Below are positions 19,477 to 27,731 of a stretch of DNA of 27,731 nt, piece by piece. Every line of letters starts with the position of its first letter. Position 1 is the first letter of the stretch. Made by a program: the position numbers and the translations under genes. The stretch spans positions 1 through 27,731 of the forward strand of contig JALLBK010000420.1 in NCBI GenBank assembly GCA_036940085.1, in the 5' to 3' direction. The notes beneath the pieces were generated by a model that worked only from the letters and a program-made list of their open reading frames with translations, did no database searches and was not told the DNA's origin. Origin of the DNA: Discostella pseudostelligera. Its lineage: Eukaryota; Bacillariophyta; Thalassiosirophyceae; Thalassiosirales; Thalassiosiraceae.

Positions 19477-21393
19477 CATAAAACGTTGTGAACGTTTCAT
19501 CAAAGCTCCAGATTGCGCAGAGTCAACCTCGACTTCCTTTGTAGTGGCTGATGCGCTTGTTGAAGGGGGGCTGGTGGTGGGTGAACTACCAGACACAGGA
19601 TTACTGGGGTTGGTGGACGCTTGCCGAAGAGTACACGTTCCATCAGAACTTTCAGACGAGAGCAAGCAGTACGCCTCCATTCCCATTCCATCGCAACTAT
19701 TCATGCACTTGGCTATGGCACACGTTTCGTCACCTTCACCTTCACATTCATCGAACGGCGCTGTACTTGACGCGGCGTAGCAGTCACATAAATAAACACC
19801 AGCGTTGCTTTGAGGAGGCATTCGAGATCGAACCACTGCAGAGCACTCATCGTCAGAGGCGCACGTCCCGACGGTTTTGTCTGCGGCTGTATTGATGTCT
19901 GCCGGAGAGGGGCTAGTGGTGGGTGAATTACCAGACACAGGACTACTGGTGGTGCTCAATTGCCGAAGGACGCAAGTTTTTGTTCCATCGGCACTGTCCG
20001 GAGAGAGCAAACAGTACCCCTCAAATCCAGCGCAGCTGTCTGTGCACTTGGCCACCATACAATCCATTTCCTCTCCTTCGCATTCATCGAATGGATTTGT
20101 ACTCGACGCGGCGTAGCATTCACACAGCTCAACTCCGGCGTTACTTTCCGTAGGAGACTGAGATCGAACGATCGCAGTACATTCCTCGTCCGAGGTACAC
20201 ATTCCAACAGTTTCATTGGCGGCCGGTGCGATGCTTTCTTTTGTCGAGGTCGCACTGGGTGAACCAGTCGGACTGTTGGATTCATCAGTTTCAGTTAGTT
20301 GTCGAAGTGCGCACGTTCCATCAGTACTACTCTCTGCTGCGAGCAAGCAATAGCCCTCATAGCCGTCGCAATTGTTCATGCACTTGGCCATCATGCAATC
20401 TGTTACCTCTCCTTCGCATTCGTCAAACGGAGATGTACTCGATGCGGAGTAACATTCACATAACTCAACACCAACATTGCTTTCCGTAGGCGAAGAAGAT
20501 CGAACTGTGGCAGTACATTCCTCGTCCGAGGTGCAACCTCCAACAACTACTGTTTCATTTGCTGCAGCTGATGACGTGATATTCCGAAGAACGCAAGTTC
20601 CATCAGTACTCTCTGCTGGAAACTGACAATAGCCCTCAAATCCAGCACAGTTGTCCATGCATTTGGCCATCATACAATCCGTAACCTCCCCTTCGCATTC
20701 ATCAAAGGGAAATGCAATCGATCTAGCATAACATTCACACAATTCGACACCTGCCTGGCTTACTGTAGGAGACTGTGATCGAACGACGGCAGAACATTCC
20801 TCGTCCGAAGTACACATTCCAACTACTTCTGTTTCGTTTGCGGCTGATGATGTGATGTTAGATGAATCGGGGCTAGTACTAGGCGAACCCCAAGAAATCG
20901 GACTGTTGGATTCAGCAGTTTCAGTTACTTGCCGAAGTTCGCAAGTTCCATTAGCGCTACTCTCGGTGTCAAGCAAGCAATAGCCCTCAAATCCAGCGCA
21001 GCCATTCATACATCTCGCGACAATACAGTTCTGAGTGAAACCTTCGCATTCATCAAAGGGAGCAACAGTGGACGCGGCGTAGCATTCGCATAACCCGACG
21101 CCAGTACTGCTTTGGGAAGGATAGCGAGATCGAACTGTGGCAGTGCATTCATCGTCTGAGACACACGTGCCCACAGTAGCCGTAGCAGTTTCGTTGGCGG
21201 ACGTTGTAGAAGCGAATAATACAGTGGCAAGGGAGGACATAATGACGGTGGTGGACGCAGGGACGCCAACGGCGGTCGAGAACCCGCCGCCGCCGCCGGG
21301 GATGGCGGCTATTGGCGCCGACGCGCTCATTGCGATGACGACCGATACGACGACGGGGTAGGTGCGATTGCGATTAAAGATCATCATTGTCAT
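19426..21393 (-). CDS. Secreted five-repeat 10-cysteine protein with hydrophobic C-terminal tail
   Basis: A single-exon protein of 655 residues. An N-terminal signal peptide (VVVSVVIAMSASAPIAA, to about 30) directs it to the secretory pathway. Five modules follow, starting at Cys 77, 194, 287, 399 and 511. Each has exactly ten cysteines in the order C-x5-C-x18-C-x-C-x11-C-x6/7-C-x4-C-x3-C-x6/8-C-x10-12-C, with conserved SDxECxAxVRS, LCxCYAxS, PFDECEGE and AKCMxxC. All 50 cysteines lie in modules, so five disulfides per module are likely. Ser/Thr/Pro linkers with NET/NIT sequons suggest glycosylation. The last 17 residues (MSVIVVIVFVVMFM) are hydrophobic and terminal, fitting a GPI signal or a tail anchor. 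I recognise no named domain. A cell-wall or surface role is inference. Its stop is 82 bp from the NEMF stop, tail to tail. Confidence 0.88.
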   Translation of the reverse strand: MTMMIFNRNRTYPVVVSVVIAMSASAPIAAIPGGGGGFSTAVGVPASTTVIMSSLATVLFASTTSANETATATVGTCVSDDECTATVRSRYPSQSSTGVGLCECYAASTVAPFDECEGFTQNCIVARCMNGCAGFEGYCLLDTESSANGTCELRQVTETAESNSPISWGSPSTSPDSSNITSSAANETEVVGMCTSDEECSAVVRSQSPTVSQAGVELCECYARSIAFPFDECEGEVTDCMMAKCMDNCAGFEGYCQFPAESTDGTCVLRNITSSAAANETVVVGGCTSDEECTATVRSSSPTESNVGVELCECYSASSTSPFDECEGEVTDCMMAKCMNNCDGYEGYCLLAAESSTDGTCALRQLTETDESNSPTGSPSATSTKESIAPAANETVGMCTSDEECTAIVRSQSPTESNAGVELCECYAASSTNPFDECEGEEMDCMVAKCTDSCAGFEGYCLLSPDSADGTKTCVLRQLSTTSSPVSGNSPTTSPSPADINTAADKTVGTCASDDECSAVVRSRMPPQSNAGVYLCDCYAASSTAPFDECEGEGDETCAIAKCMNSCDGMGMEAYCLLSSESSDGTCTLRQASTNPSNPVSGSSPTTSPPSTSASATTKEVEVDSAQSGALMKRSQRFMMSMSVIVVIVFVVMFM

Positions 21394-22220
21394 ATTATTA
21401 TTATTGGGGAATCGACGACGGCGGTCGGTGGTGTCCTTCCAATATCATGGTCGTAGAGAAAAGGGCGGAGTTAGTTTTGGGTTGGGTGCGACAAAACTCC
21501 TTCAATTTTTTTTCATGGATCCATCATCATTGCGGGTGTCTCGTTCCCCCTCGTAGGAATCAGTATTTCGAGGATATGAGAAGGTTGTGATCCGTCGCCT
21601 TGTGGGCGGGACCTCATTGACGGAGTATGGTACGGAGTCCATGGCATGCAATCGTATCGAAGTCATGGCGATTTGAAGAGGGAGACAATTTTTGATACAT
21701 ACACCTACACGAGTTCTATCTAGAGAGGAGGTAGAGTATTAGGCAAAGAATAAGCTAAGATTTCAAACGATTGATCAAAGCTTTCACATCAAAGGCACCA
21801 AATCTACATTGGATGAAAGCCTAGCTCGCATTGTTGATCGACGAAGTGTTCTCATTGTCTCCCAACACAATTTCATGAATCTTCAGTGTTCTCATCAAGC
21901 ATACCTCCTCATGATGTCATCCCTCTAACTCTGACTTTTGCATGTAACACTTTGCTCTATTGGTTCGTCATGAATCTTCAATTCATCAGAGTTCTTTTCA
22001 TCGTGCGCCAAACAATTCGAGGATCCGAACTCCGAACCCATCCAAAAAATTGCCTGGTGTCAGTGATTTGCCTACTGGGTCTCTCTGGTAGTCTCACAAA
22101 ATCTCGACATCCATTCAGCGAAGCTTCCCTATCTCTCGCTCTCCCTCGAAACTACAAGAAGTTGTTATTTGTTATTAGCATTCCCATCATTCAACTCCCT
22201 AACACCTGCCTATCATCATC
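21394..22220. other. Divergent intergenic region between Cys-rich gene and phosphate transporter
   Basis: These 827 bp hold the promoters and 5' leaders of two divergent genes. A direct repeat CATGAATCTTCA occurs near 21875 and 21970. I see no convincing gene, RNA or phosphate-response (GNATATNC) motif. Confidence 0.5.
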
Positions 22221-24019
22221 ATGGCGGTATTAACCGAATATCTATGGATAGCCGTTTGTGGTGGCATCTTCGGCTTCATGTATGGCTTCCTCATCGGTGC
22301 CAACGATGTTGCCAACGCCTTTGCGACCTCTGTCTCCTCCAAGTCCATTACGCTCAAACAAGCCGTTCTCATTGCCAGTATATGCGAGTTCAGTGGAGCA
22401 TTCTTCCTCGGTGCATCGGTAACGAGTACAGTCCGGAGCAAAATCTTCGATATAGATCTCTACGAGGATGAACCCGACGTGGTCATGTTAGGCATGTTCA
22501 CATCGTTACTATCGGCCAACTTATGGCTCTTCATTGCTACACATTTCGGCATTCCTGTATCAACGACTCATGATGTTGTCGGTTGTATCATGGGATTCTC
22601 CATTGCATGTAAGGGTTTCTCGTCGATTAATTGGGGTGTGGCTGTTAAGATTTTCATTTCGTGGTTGACAAGTCCTCTCGTGGCGGGTATCGTGGCCGGT
22701 TGTTTCTTCGCGTTGGTCAAGTACTTTGTCATGCGTGCTCGGAATCCATTTCAACGTGCCTACTACTTGTTCCCTATTGTTCTTACGATTGGTATTGGGT
22801 GAGTTTCTTATGTATACGATTCCTTGCTGCATGTTCTGATGATGATCAATGTAATCCCAATCTCATTCCAACCTTGAACCCTCCAAATATTGCTTCTTGG
22901 CCCAGTGTGGATCTCGCATACGTCTTGTACAAGGGTGTGGCCATCGTCGACGTCGAAGAGAAGTTCCCACCCTCATGGGGCATACCAGTATGCATTGGCT
23001 GCGGTGCATTCTGTGGTCTTCTATGGATATTCATCTTTGGTCCATTTGCCAAGAAACGCGTGGACGCCCGAGTAGCCAATAGACGTGCGGCAAGAGTGGC
23101 AGCATTGGCCGAATTGGAGAAGGCCGATGGTATTACCAGTGCGCAGGACAAGGTCGAAGATGGAGGATTCGATGACTTCAGATCCTTTGTTTACAGCGAA
23201 TCTGCAAAGCCCGTCGTCGTTGCTCATGTATCAGGAACGGAGGAGGAAGATGCTGCTGCGGATGTTCCAGCTCGCAAAAGTGTAACCATTGCCGTACCAA
23301 ACGGTGATACGACGAACGATGGAGAGGAGTGTACGGCCGACCCAAGTGATGATGATCCACAGACTGCCACTCATTCCAGGAAGTCATTAGTGAATAGATT
23401 TGCCGCCAACACTTGGGATCAAGATTTACACACGCAATCGATGCGAGAATCCAAGCGCGCACAACAGATTTGGGCACAGGAAGAACAATTCGATGAGAAT
23501 GCCGAGGGTCTATTCACCTTCATCCAAGTCTTCACGGCCAGTTTGAATTCCTTCGCGCATGGTGCCAACGATGTAGCCAATACTATTGCACCCATGTCGG
23601 CCATTATGGATATATATCAGAACGGTGAAGTGAGTTCCAAGACAGGCGTACAGAAGTGGGTGTTAGCATACGGTGGTTTGGCAATTGTGATTGGTCTACT
23701 ATTGTATGGATATCGAGTTATGAAATCATTGGGGTATAAACTTACCATGTTGTCACCCTCTCGTGGATCGTCGGCAGAGCTGGGTGCATCGCTGACAGTG
23801 GTTACCGCCTCCTTCTTGGGTATTCCAGTGTCGACCACACAGTGCATCGTCGGTGCAGTAACGGCCGTGGGACTTGTTGGTGGACGGCAGAGTGTCGATT
23901 GGTTCTTCCTATTGAAGATTTGTGGTAGTTGGGCTGCATTGTTCTTCATTGCCTGCACCTTCTCGGCAGGGGTGTTTTCGTTTGCCTTCTATTCGCCTTC
24001 GCAGGTTCTTCCTGCTTGA
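22221..24019 (+). CDS. PHO4/PiT-family (SLC20) inorganic phosphate transporter, 2 exons
   Basis: Exons 22221-22798 and 22906-24019, joined across a 107-bp phase-2 intron (GTGAGT..CAG), give 563 residues. The family moves inorganic phosphate across membranes, usually with sodium (or protons). The two signature repeats are present: GANDVANAF at 26-34 and [12 protein letters not shown] with GAND at 412-415. Each is followed by the GIPVSTT motif ([14 protein letters not shown] in the first half, [15 protein letters not shown] in the second). Hydrophobic membrane segments flank a long charged central loop (about 240-395) rich in Asp/Glu/Arg, as is typical. The start follows ATCATCATGG, and the N-terminus lacks a cleavable leader, so plasma-membrane or plastid-envelope location cannot be decided. 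The splice restores [15 protein letters not shown]. Confidence 0.95.
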
Positions 24020-24256
24020 GGATAGGCCAAAGCGTCGTCGTTGACCCTTGCTACCACCACACGACATGGACCTCGTTACTTGTATCAAATTGTTTAGTAC
24101 TGTATTGACTTGATTTCGGAACATAAACTAGCTCATCTCTAATTTACAAATATCAACATCTTGATGGGGCAGTAGGGAAAGAGGGTAGCCGAAGCCACCG
24201 TGCATCCCCATACTTTCTCTCTTAACGGCTCCGACACATCACCAAGCGCCACCAAC

Positions 24257-25648
24257 CTACACATGGTAGGACTCCTCGGCAGAATCGGCAGTACTAGTAC
24301 TCATACTTTCATCACGGATTCTCATGGGCGAGGCAGGTCCATCTTCCTTGGTAGGATAGGCATAGGTCGTCTTCTTCACGGGGCTAGGACCCTCCCGCCC
24401 CTTCCCTCCTACTCCTCCACCGACCTCCTCGGCGAACAACATTCGATTCCTGGGAGCAGGATTCCTATACCGCCAATTGGTCACAGTCTCCACTGTAGGG
24501 AATGGTGGCAGTTGTTGGCTGGGTAGCGGCTGCTCTACCACAGGACGTTCCAACGACGAGCTTCTCTTCTTGATAATCTCCGACAATTCATCACCACACC
24601 AATTCCCCTCTTCATCCTGTCCACTGCGCAACATGTCCTCGCGAAACAGTGGCATGGGTGGACGAGTCTGTACGACATGACTGTACTTGTGATCAAAGTA
24701 CAACGTGGAGGTGATGGTTTCATCTTCATTGTAGGAAGAGTCGGTAGTATTGTTGTTGTTGTTGATAGAATGATCGGGAGTAATCTCATTGGCAGTTAAA
24801 AAATTGGTGGCACTATTCTTCCGTCCAGCATGCCGTTCTAAGAATTCATCCGCAGTCAATCGATCATCGGGCAATTGACTAACATCTTCGTGTGACGAGG
24901 CACGTACGGGTGTAGCAAAGCATAATCCAAACGGCTTTTGGGCCTCAGTGAAACCCAAATTAAGAAGTCGGGCCACGTTGGAGATGGGACTATCGTGGTT
25001 CATTATGCCGCCACAGGAGAATCGTTTCCGTGACGAGTTGGTGAGACGAATGAGATCATCTTCGTCGGAGGAGGTGGAAGATTGGGGTGATGATCTGCCC
25101 CTTGGTGAGGAAGTGGGCGCTTGACGATGTGGGTTACTTTGTCTTGGTAGGAGTTTGGCAGGTGGACGCGGCGCTGAGGCACCATCGCATCGGAATATTT
25201 CTAGCTTGCGTTTGATGGACCGTTCTTCGATATCTTCTCCGGAGAGTTGCTTACGATGGTGGCGGCTACGTCGTCGATCGTCGGGTGTGACAATCAAATT
25301 GTTATTGGTATTGTCGTCGTCATGACGCTTCTTCTTCTTTCGTAATTCAGATGACGAAGTGCTACGCGATGATAATTCAGGTCGTTGGCGATGATGATTT
25401 AGAATGCTGTTGTCGTTCTGTAGGTTCTTTCCATCTCGAGATGTCGAAGAGCGATGTACAATGTTGCTGACTTCGTCATCGCTGCCGCAGCCGCCGTCGA
25501 TGATTTTGGTGCACCCGGAGTGTTGGAGCGGGTTGAAACATCTTGTGAACGATTCCAATATGGTCTGGATTACTGGCTGCTGCTGCTGCGGCTGTCCTCT
25601 TTGATACGATGATGATAATAATGGTGGGGGAGGAGAGGGAGAGGACAT
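24257..25648 (-). CDS. Disordered protein of unknown function, 463 residues
   Basis: One exon with ATG at 25648 and a stop at 24257-24259. The composition is Ser, Arg, Pro, Asn and Asp rich, with basic runs (ELRKKKKRHDDD, RRRSRHHRK) and Ser/Pro stretches, so most of it is probably unstructured and possibly phosphorylated. Better-ordered islands are ISNVARLLNLGFTEAQKPFGLCFATPVRASS, QLPDDRLTADEFLERHAGR and VTNWRYRNPAPRNRMLFAEEVGG. I recognise no domain. The basic clusters could act in nuclear localisation (inference). It is convergent with the phosphate transporter (237 bp between stops). The long open frame with normal codon variety supports it as a real gene. Confidence 0.72.
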   Translation of the reverse strand: MSSPSPPPPLLSSSYQRGQPQQQQPVIQTILESFTRCFNPLQHSGCTKIIDGGCGSDDEVSNIVHRSSTSRDGKNLQNDNSILNHHRQRPELSSRSTSSSELRKKKKRHDDDNTNNNLIVTPDDRRRSRHHRKQLSGEDIEERSIKRKLEIFRCDGASAPRPPAKLLPRQSNPHRQAPTSSPRGRSSPQSSTSSDEDDLIRLTNSSRKRFSCGGIMNHDSPISNVARLLNLGFTEAQKPFGLCFATPVRASSHEDVSQLPDDRLTADEFLERHAGRKNSATNFLTANEITPDHSINNNNNTTDSSYNEDETITSTLYFDHKYSHVVQTRPPMPLFREDMLRSGQDEEGNWCGDELSEIIKKRSSSLERPVVEQPLPSQQLPPFPTVETVTNWRYRNPAPRNRMLFAEEVGGGVGGKGREGPSPVKKTTYAYPTKEDGPASPMRIRDESMSTSTADSAEESYHV

Positions 25649-26123
25649 TCTCTATCTATTGTTGGGGCGTAGGCGTAGATTCAACCACCACCGAATTCAA
25701 TTATTTTGATGTTGTGAGCTGCACTGGTGCGTCGGCCGCGTAGGGAGTCGGGAGGTGACGGAGTGTGCCAAATAATAGTGTGAAGGGTGAAGGGAATATT
25801 ATTTTGGAGCCGGGTGCCGACAAACTTACAGCACCATCGCCGCGATGGGTTGGCATCGACGAATATTGGCTTCAGTTGGCATACAATAATTCTCTCTGAT
25901 TGGAGCCGCGCCGCTCTTACTAAGAAAGGCCATCCGCCATTCAAATAATTCATTTGCATAGAGTTCATCGTGCTCGTGAGGATGGAAAGAGTGAAAAGGA
26001 ACTTCGCTACCATACTCCTACGAGACATCCCCATAAACTGTACACCTTCGGACGAAATTCCGATGAAGAGCCACCCTACGAACTCCTACAGAAGCCCCGA
26101 CTGGTCATGGTGCAATACCATGG
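25649..26123. other. Intergenic region upstream of the disordered-protein gene
   Basis: These 475 bp are likely promoter and 5' leader for the minus-strand gene. A 117-residue minus-strand frame (25681-26034) begins with a hydrophobic stretch (MVAKFLFTLSILTSTMNS) but shows no other sign of being real. Nothing else stands out. Confidence 0.4.
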
Positions 26124-26495
26124 ATGTGTGTCGGAAGAAGTCGAAGACTTTCTCGTTTTCCGCCGAAATTTCCTGTTTGGAGCCTTTTTGGATTTGAATC
26201 GAGAAATGAGAAAGGAACACACCCCCAATGCAAAAAGTTGGACAATTTCTCCGTCTTCAATTCCTTTCGCATTCGCACGGTTGTGGACTTTTTCGCACCA
26301 ATCAAGTAGTTCTCGTTCGGCGGAGTGCCGCTTGACAGTCTGCGAAGCTCTGCGGAGGTGCGTGCACCAATGGATCGCGAAATTCAAAGATTGTTTCTCG
26401 CAAGTCTTGTACGAGAAGATTCGGATGAGAAGGCTTTCTCGTTTCTCGAAGGCCGAAAGTTTTCATGCGAAAATATCTTCCACGTGGCAGGTTGA
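26124..26495 (+). pseudogene. Interrupted ORF with one in-frame stop, unknown
   Basis: One frame stays open from 26124 to TGA 26493-26495 apart from TAG at 26307-26309. The part after the stop reads like protein (GGVPLDSLRSSAEVRAPM, then MDREIQRLFLASLVREDSDE from ATG 26370). Either the first half is non-coding and a 41-residue peptide starts at 26370, or this is a decayed gene. I recognise no family. The end runs into the CACGTG cluster, which argues against an active gene. Confidence 0.25.
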
Positions 26496-26662
26496 CTTCC
26501 ACGTGGAAAGGTGACTCCTCCTCTCCGCCACGTGCCACGTGGCAGAAAGCCCACGTCTGTGTCCGTCTGTCTGGCAGATGGTCAGTACGACTTTACTGCG
26601 ATTCCCTCTAGAATCTAGAATACTAATTCCTTTGTTCAGCAAAATAAAATTTCTTCCACGTG
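26481..26662. promoter_or_regulatory. Cluster of five CACGTG G-boxes
   Basis: CACGTG occurs at 26481, 26500, 26529, 26536 and 26657, mostly as CCACGTGGCAG or CTTCCACGTGG. The palindromic core binds bHLH or bZIP factors in eukaryotes. It lies 210-390 bp upstream of the plastid-leader gene and about 0.8 kb upstream of the divergent minus-strand gene. The stretch 26663-26871 shows nothing further. Confidence 0.6.
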
Positions 26663-26871
26663 GCAGGGTATGGTACGCTGCCGCTCGATCTCCAATCTCG
26701 TGCCAAATGGCAGGGAGATGCGATGGATGGACTCTGGCTCTGGACGATGGCGATGGTGCCGCCGATCTCCGCCGATCATCTCCCGGCCGCCGGCCGCCTG
26801 ACGCACCGCAGCGCACCGCCTACATATTATCTACCATAAACCATTCCTTCACCCAATAATCTTCCTCCTCC

Positions 26872-27335
26872 ATGACCGGCAGCCGGACGGCATTCATCCT
26901 CGTTGCTACTACACTTGTTGTTTGGGCAATATGCATTGGTGGTAGCGGTGGAGCACCAGCCACCGTCACCGCCTTCGGATTGCCTCCCCGTGCTGTCTAT
27001 CGTTATCATTCAAGAGGAAAGACAGGGCCATCTTCATCATCATGGTGCCGAACGGAATTGCTTCGCATGAGCCCCACCGCTGATGATGACGACGACGATG
27101 ACGCACCACCACTACCAGGCCAAATGAAAATGCCGCACCAAATGCAACAGTTATGCCACGTGCATGGCCACCGCAACCAACAGGGGGAGCTGGCGCTGGT
27201 ACTGGTACATCTGCGGCTGCAGGTGGTGCACCTGCAGGTGCTGGTTCGGCGGAAGACAGCAAGGCCAGCAGTAACCGAGCCCATCACAAAGGTCTTGTGG
27301 TGGATAGGGGTATGAGCGAGTTGGTTGTTCGATGA
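26872..27335 (+). CDS. Putative plastid-targeted small protein, frame switch unresolved
   Basis: The N-terminus is a bipartite diatom plastid leader: a signal peptide (AFILVATTLVVWAICIGG) with a cut at VTA|FGLPP (Phe35, the ASAF-like motif), then a Ser/Arg-rich transit region (YRYHSRGKTGPSSSSWCR) and an acidic stretch (PTADDDDDDDAPP). From about 27102 a different frame looks more like protein (ENAAPNATVMPRAWPPQPTG, then Gly/Ala-rich sequence ending GMSELVVR at 27335). One solution is a 74-bp intron 27045-27118 (GTGCCG..CAG), which joins the frames but removes the acidic stretch and has a weak donor. The other is a one-base error or indel. Read straight, the first frame ends at 27315 with an unlikely Val/Leu-rich tail. 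The mature function is unknown. Confidence 0.5.
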
Positions 27336-27365
27336 CATAATGTGATAGTGTAACATGAAACTTAC

Positions 27366-27567
27366 GAGGCCAATAATTAAGCTTCCCGCCACCTCCCACG
27401 GGGCCTTTGTCCGTGTCGTTGCATAGGACCCAGTACGATTTCTCGCGCGAACGTCGTCGGAATTCTGGCAGGCGATCATCTGTCAGCGCCAAGCAATGGC
27501 CGGCCACACGCTGATTGCCTTCTCCGCCGCCGCCGCTGCCGCCGCTGCCGCCGCCTCCTCCGGCCAT
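27366..27567 (-). CDS. Possible exon of a minus-strand gene
   Basis: An open stretch starts at ATG 27567 with a GGC-repeat-coded Gly/Ser run, then reads protein-like (RVAGHCLALTDDRLPEFRR, EKSYWVLCNDTDKGPVGGGG). It ends at a good donor, CCTC|GTAAGT (27366/27365). A downstream exon cannot be assigned, because that DNA overlaps the plus-strand gene. It may belong with the edge fragment at 27598-27731. I recognise no domain. Confidence 0.3.
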
Positions 27568-27597
27568 TCAATTGATTTCATCATCATTCCACTGCTG

Positions 27598-27731
27598 TCA
27601 TTCGATGATTCGTTCCAATATCAATCTTTTCGACTCCGAATAGTATTGAGCTCGTGTCAATCGAAACTTGGCAATGATTTGCATGTTCTGGTAGAGGTGA
27701 GCGGTGATAATGTTTGTCAATCCAGGATCAA
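27598..27731 (-). CDS. Partial reading frame running off the right edge
   Basis: On the minus strand a frame enters from beyond the window and ends with TGA at 27598-27600; it reads LTNIITAHLYQNMQIIAKFR and continues to LILERIIE. A CTCTACCAG sequence before AACATG could be a splice acceptor. This may be the 3' end of a gene lying mostly outside. A plus-strand frame from ATG 27495 is also open to the edge, so strand is uncertain. Confidence 0.3.
   Translation of the reverse strand, partial: DPGLTNIITAHLYQNMQIIAKFRLTRAQYYSESKRLILERIIE

Noticed and set aside
19430..20489. Several plus-strand frames of 70-116 residues
   Set aside because: They recur with the period of the Cys-rich modules and are antisense to them.
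21886..22233. 115-residue plus-strand frame before the phosphate transporter
   Set aside because: It overlaps the transporter start, begins in the leader region and has no recognisable features.
25681..26034. 117-residue minus-strand frame with a hydrophobic start
   Set aside because: It lies in the expected promoter and leader of the downstream minus-strand gene, without conserved motifs or splice links; noted only as a weak possibility.
1..27731. CRISPR array, bacterial defence or biosynthetic cluster
   Set aside because: Repeats here are satellites, microsatellites or transposon ends with no regular spacers, and the genes are eukaryotic housekeeping and unknown genes with introns.

Overview
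This window is nuclear DNA of a photosynthetic stramenopile, most likely a centric diatom. The reasons are: short spliceosomal introns of 72-107 bp with GT..AG ends; compact genes in alternating orientation; a plastid-type leader with an ASAF-like motif (VTA|FGLPP) at 26872; a eukaryotic tRNA-Ala(AGC); and eukaryotic housekeeping genes (PEX11, NEMF/Rqc2, a PiT phosphate transporter) whose proteins carry long low-complexity Ser/Asn/Gln inserts. The species cannot be named from the sequence alone.

Left part (1-5217): a repeat-rich island. A GTGCAGAG tandem array is followed by copies of a ~178-bp satellite-like unit. A 4207-bp DNA transposon (852-5058) is inserted in the last unit. It has 20-bp terminal inverted repeats (19 of 20 bases matching) and a TCAA target duplication, and it carries a decayed retroviral-type integrase gene resembling the KRBA2/SCAND3 group: HHCC, DDE core and Cys-rich tail. 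A second, non-autonomous 790-bp element (1424-2213, TTACATGG target duplication, CTTAGTTGG ends, compound microsatellite) sits inside that gene. The neighbouring uninterrupted satellite unit acts as a natural empty site that confirms the outer insertion.

Gene-dense part (5249-27731): tRNA-Ala(AGC) (-); PEX11 peroxin (+); a DUF1415-domain protein with a long N-terminal extension (-, 3 exons); a 1605-residue poly-Gln/coiled-coil/PDZ protein (+, 3 exons); NEMF/Rqc2 ribosome quality-control factor (+, 3 exons); a secreted protein with five 10-cysteine modules and a hydrophobic tail (-); a PHO4/PiT phosphate transporter (+, 2 exons); a disordered protein of unknown function (-); an interrupted ORF; a putative plastid-targeted protein (+) with an unresolved reading-frame switch; and fragments of a minus-strand gene or genes at the right edge. 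Most neighbours alternate in strand, so there are divergent promoters (9531-9749, 21394-22220) and very short tail-to-tail spacers (55 bp and 82 bp between stop codons).

The genes are not an operon and share no obvious pathway. The only sign of shared control is the promoter element TTACACGTGGCAT next to TTGGCGGGA-type sites, found upstream of both PEX11 and NEMF, plus a dense CACGTG cluster before the plastid-targeted gene. I found no CRISPR array, defence system or biosynthetic cluster. The most notable material is the nested transposon with its internal empty-site control and the uncharacterised 10-Cys repeat protein.
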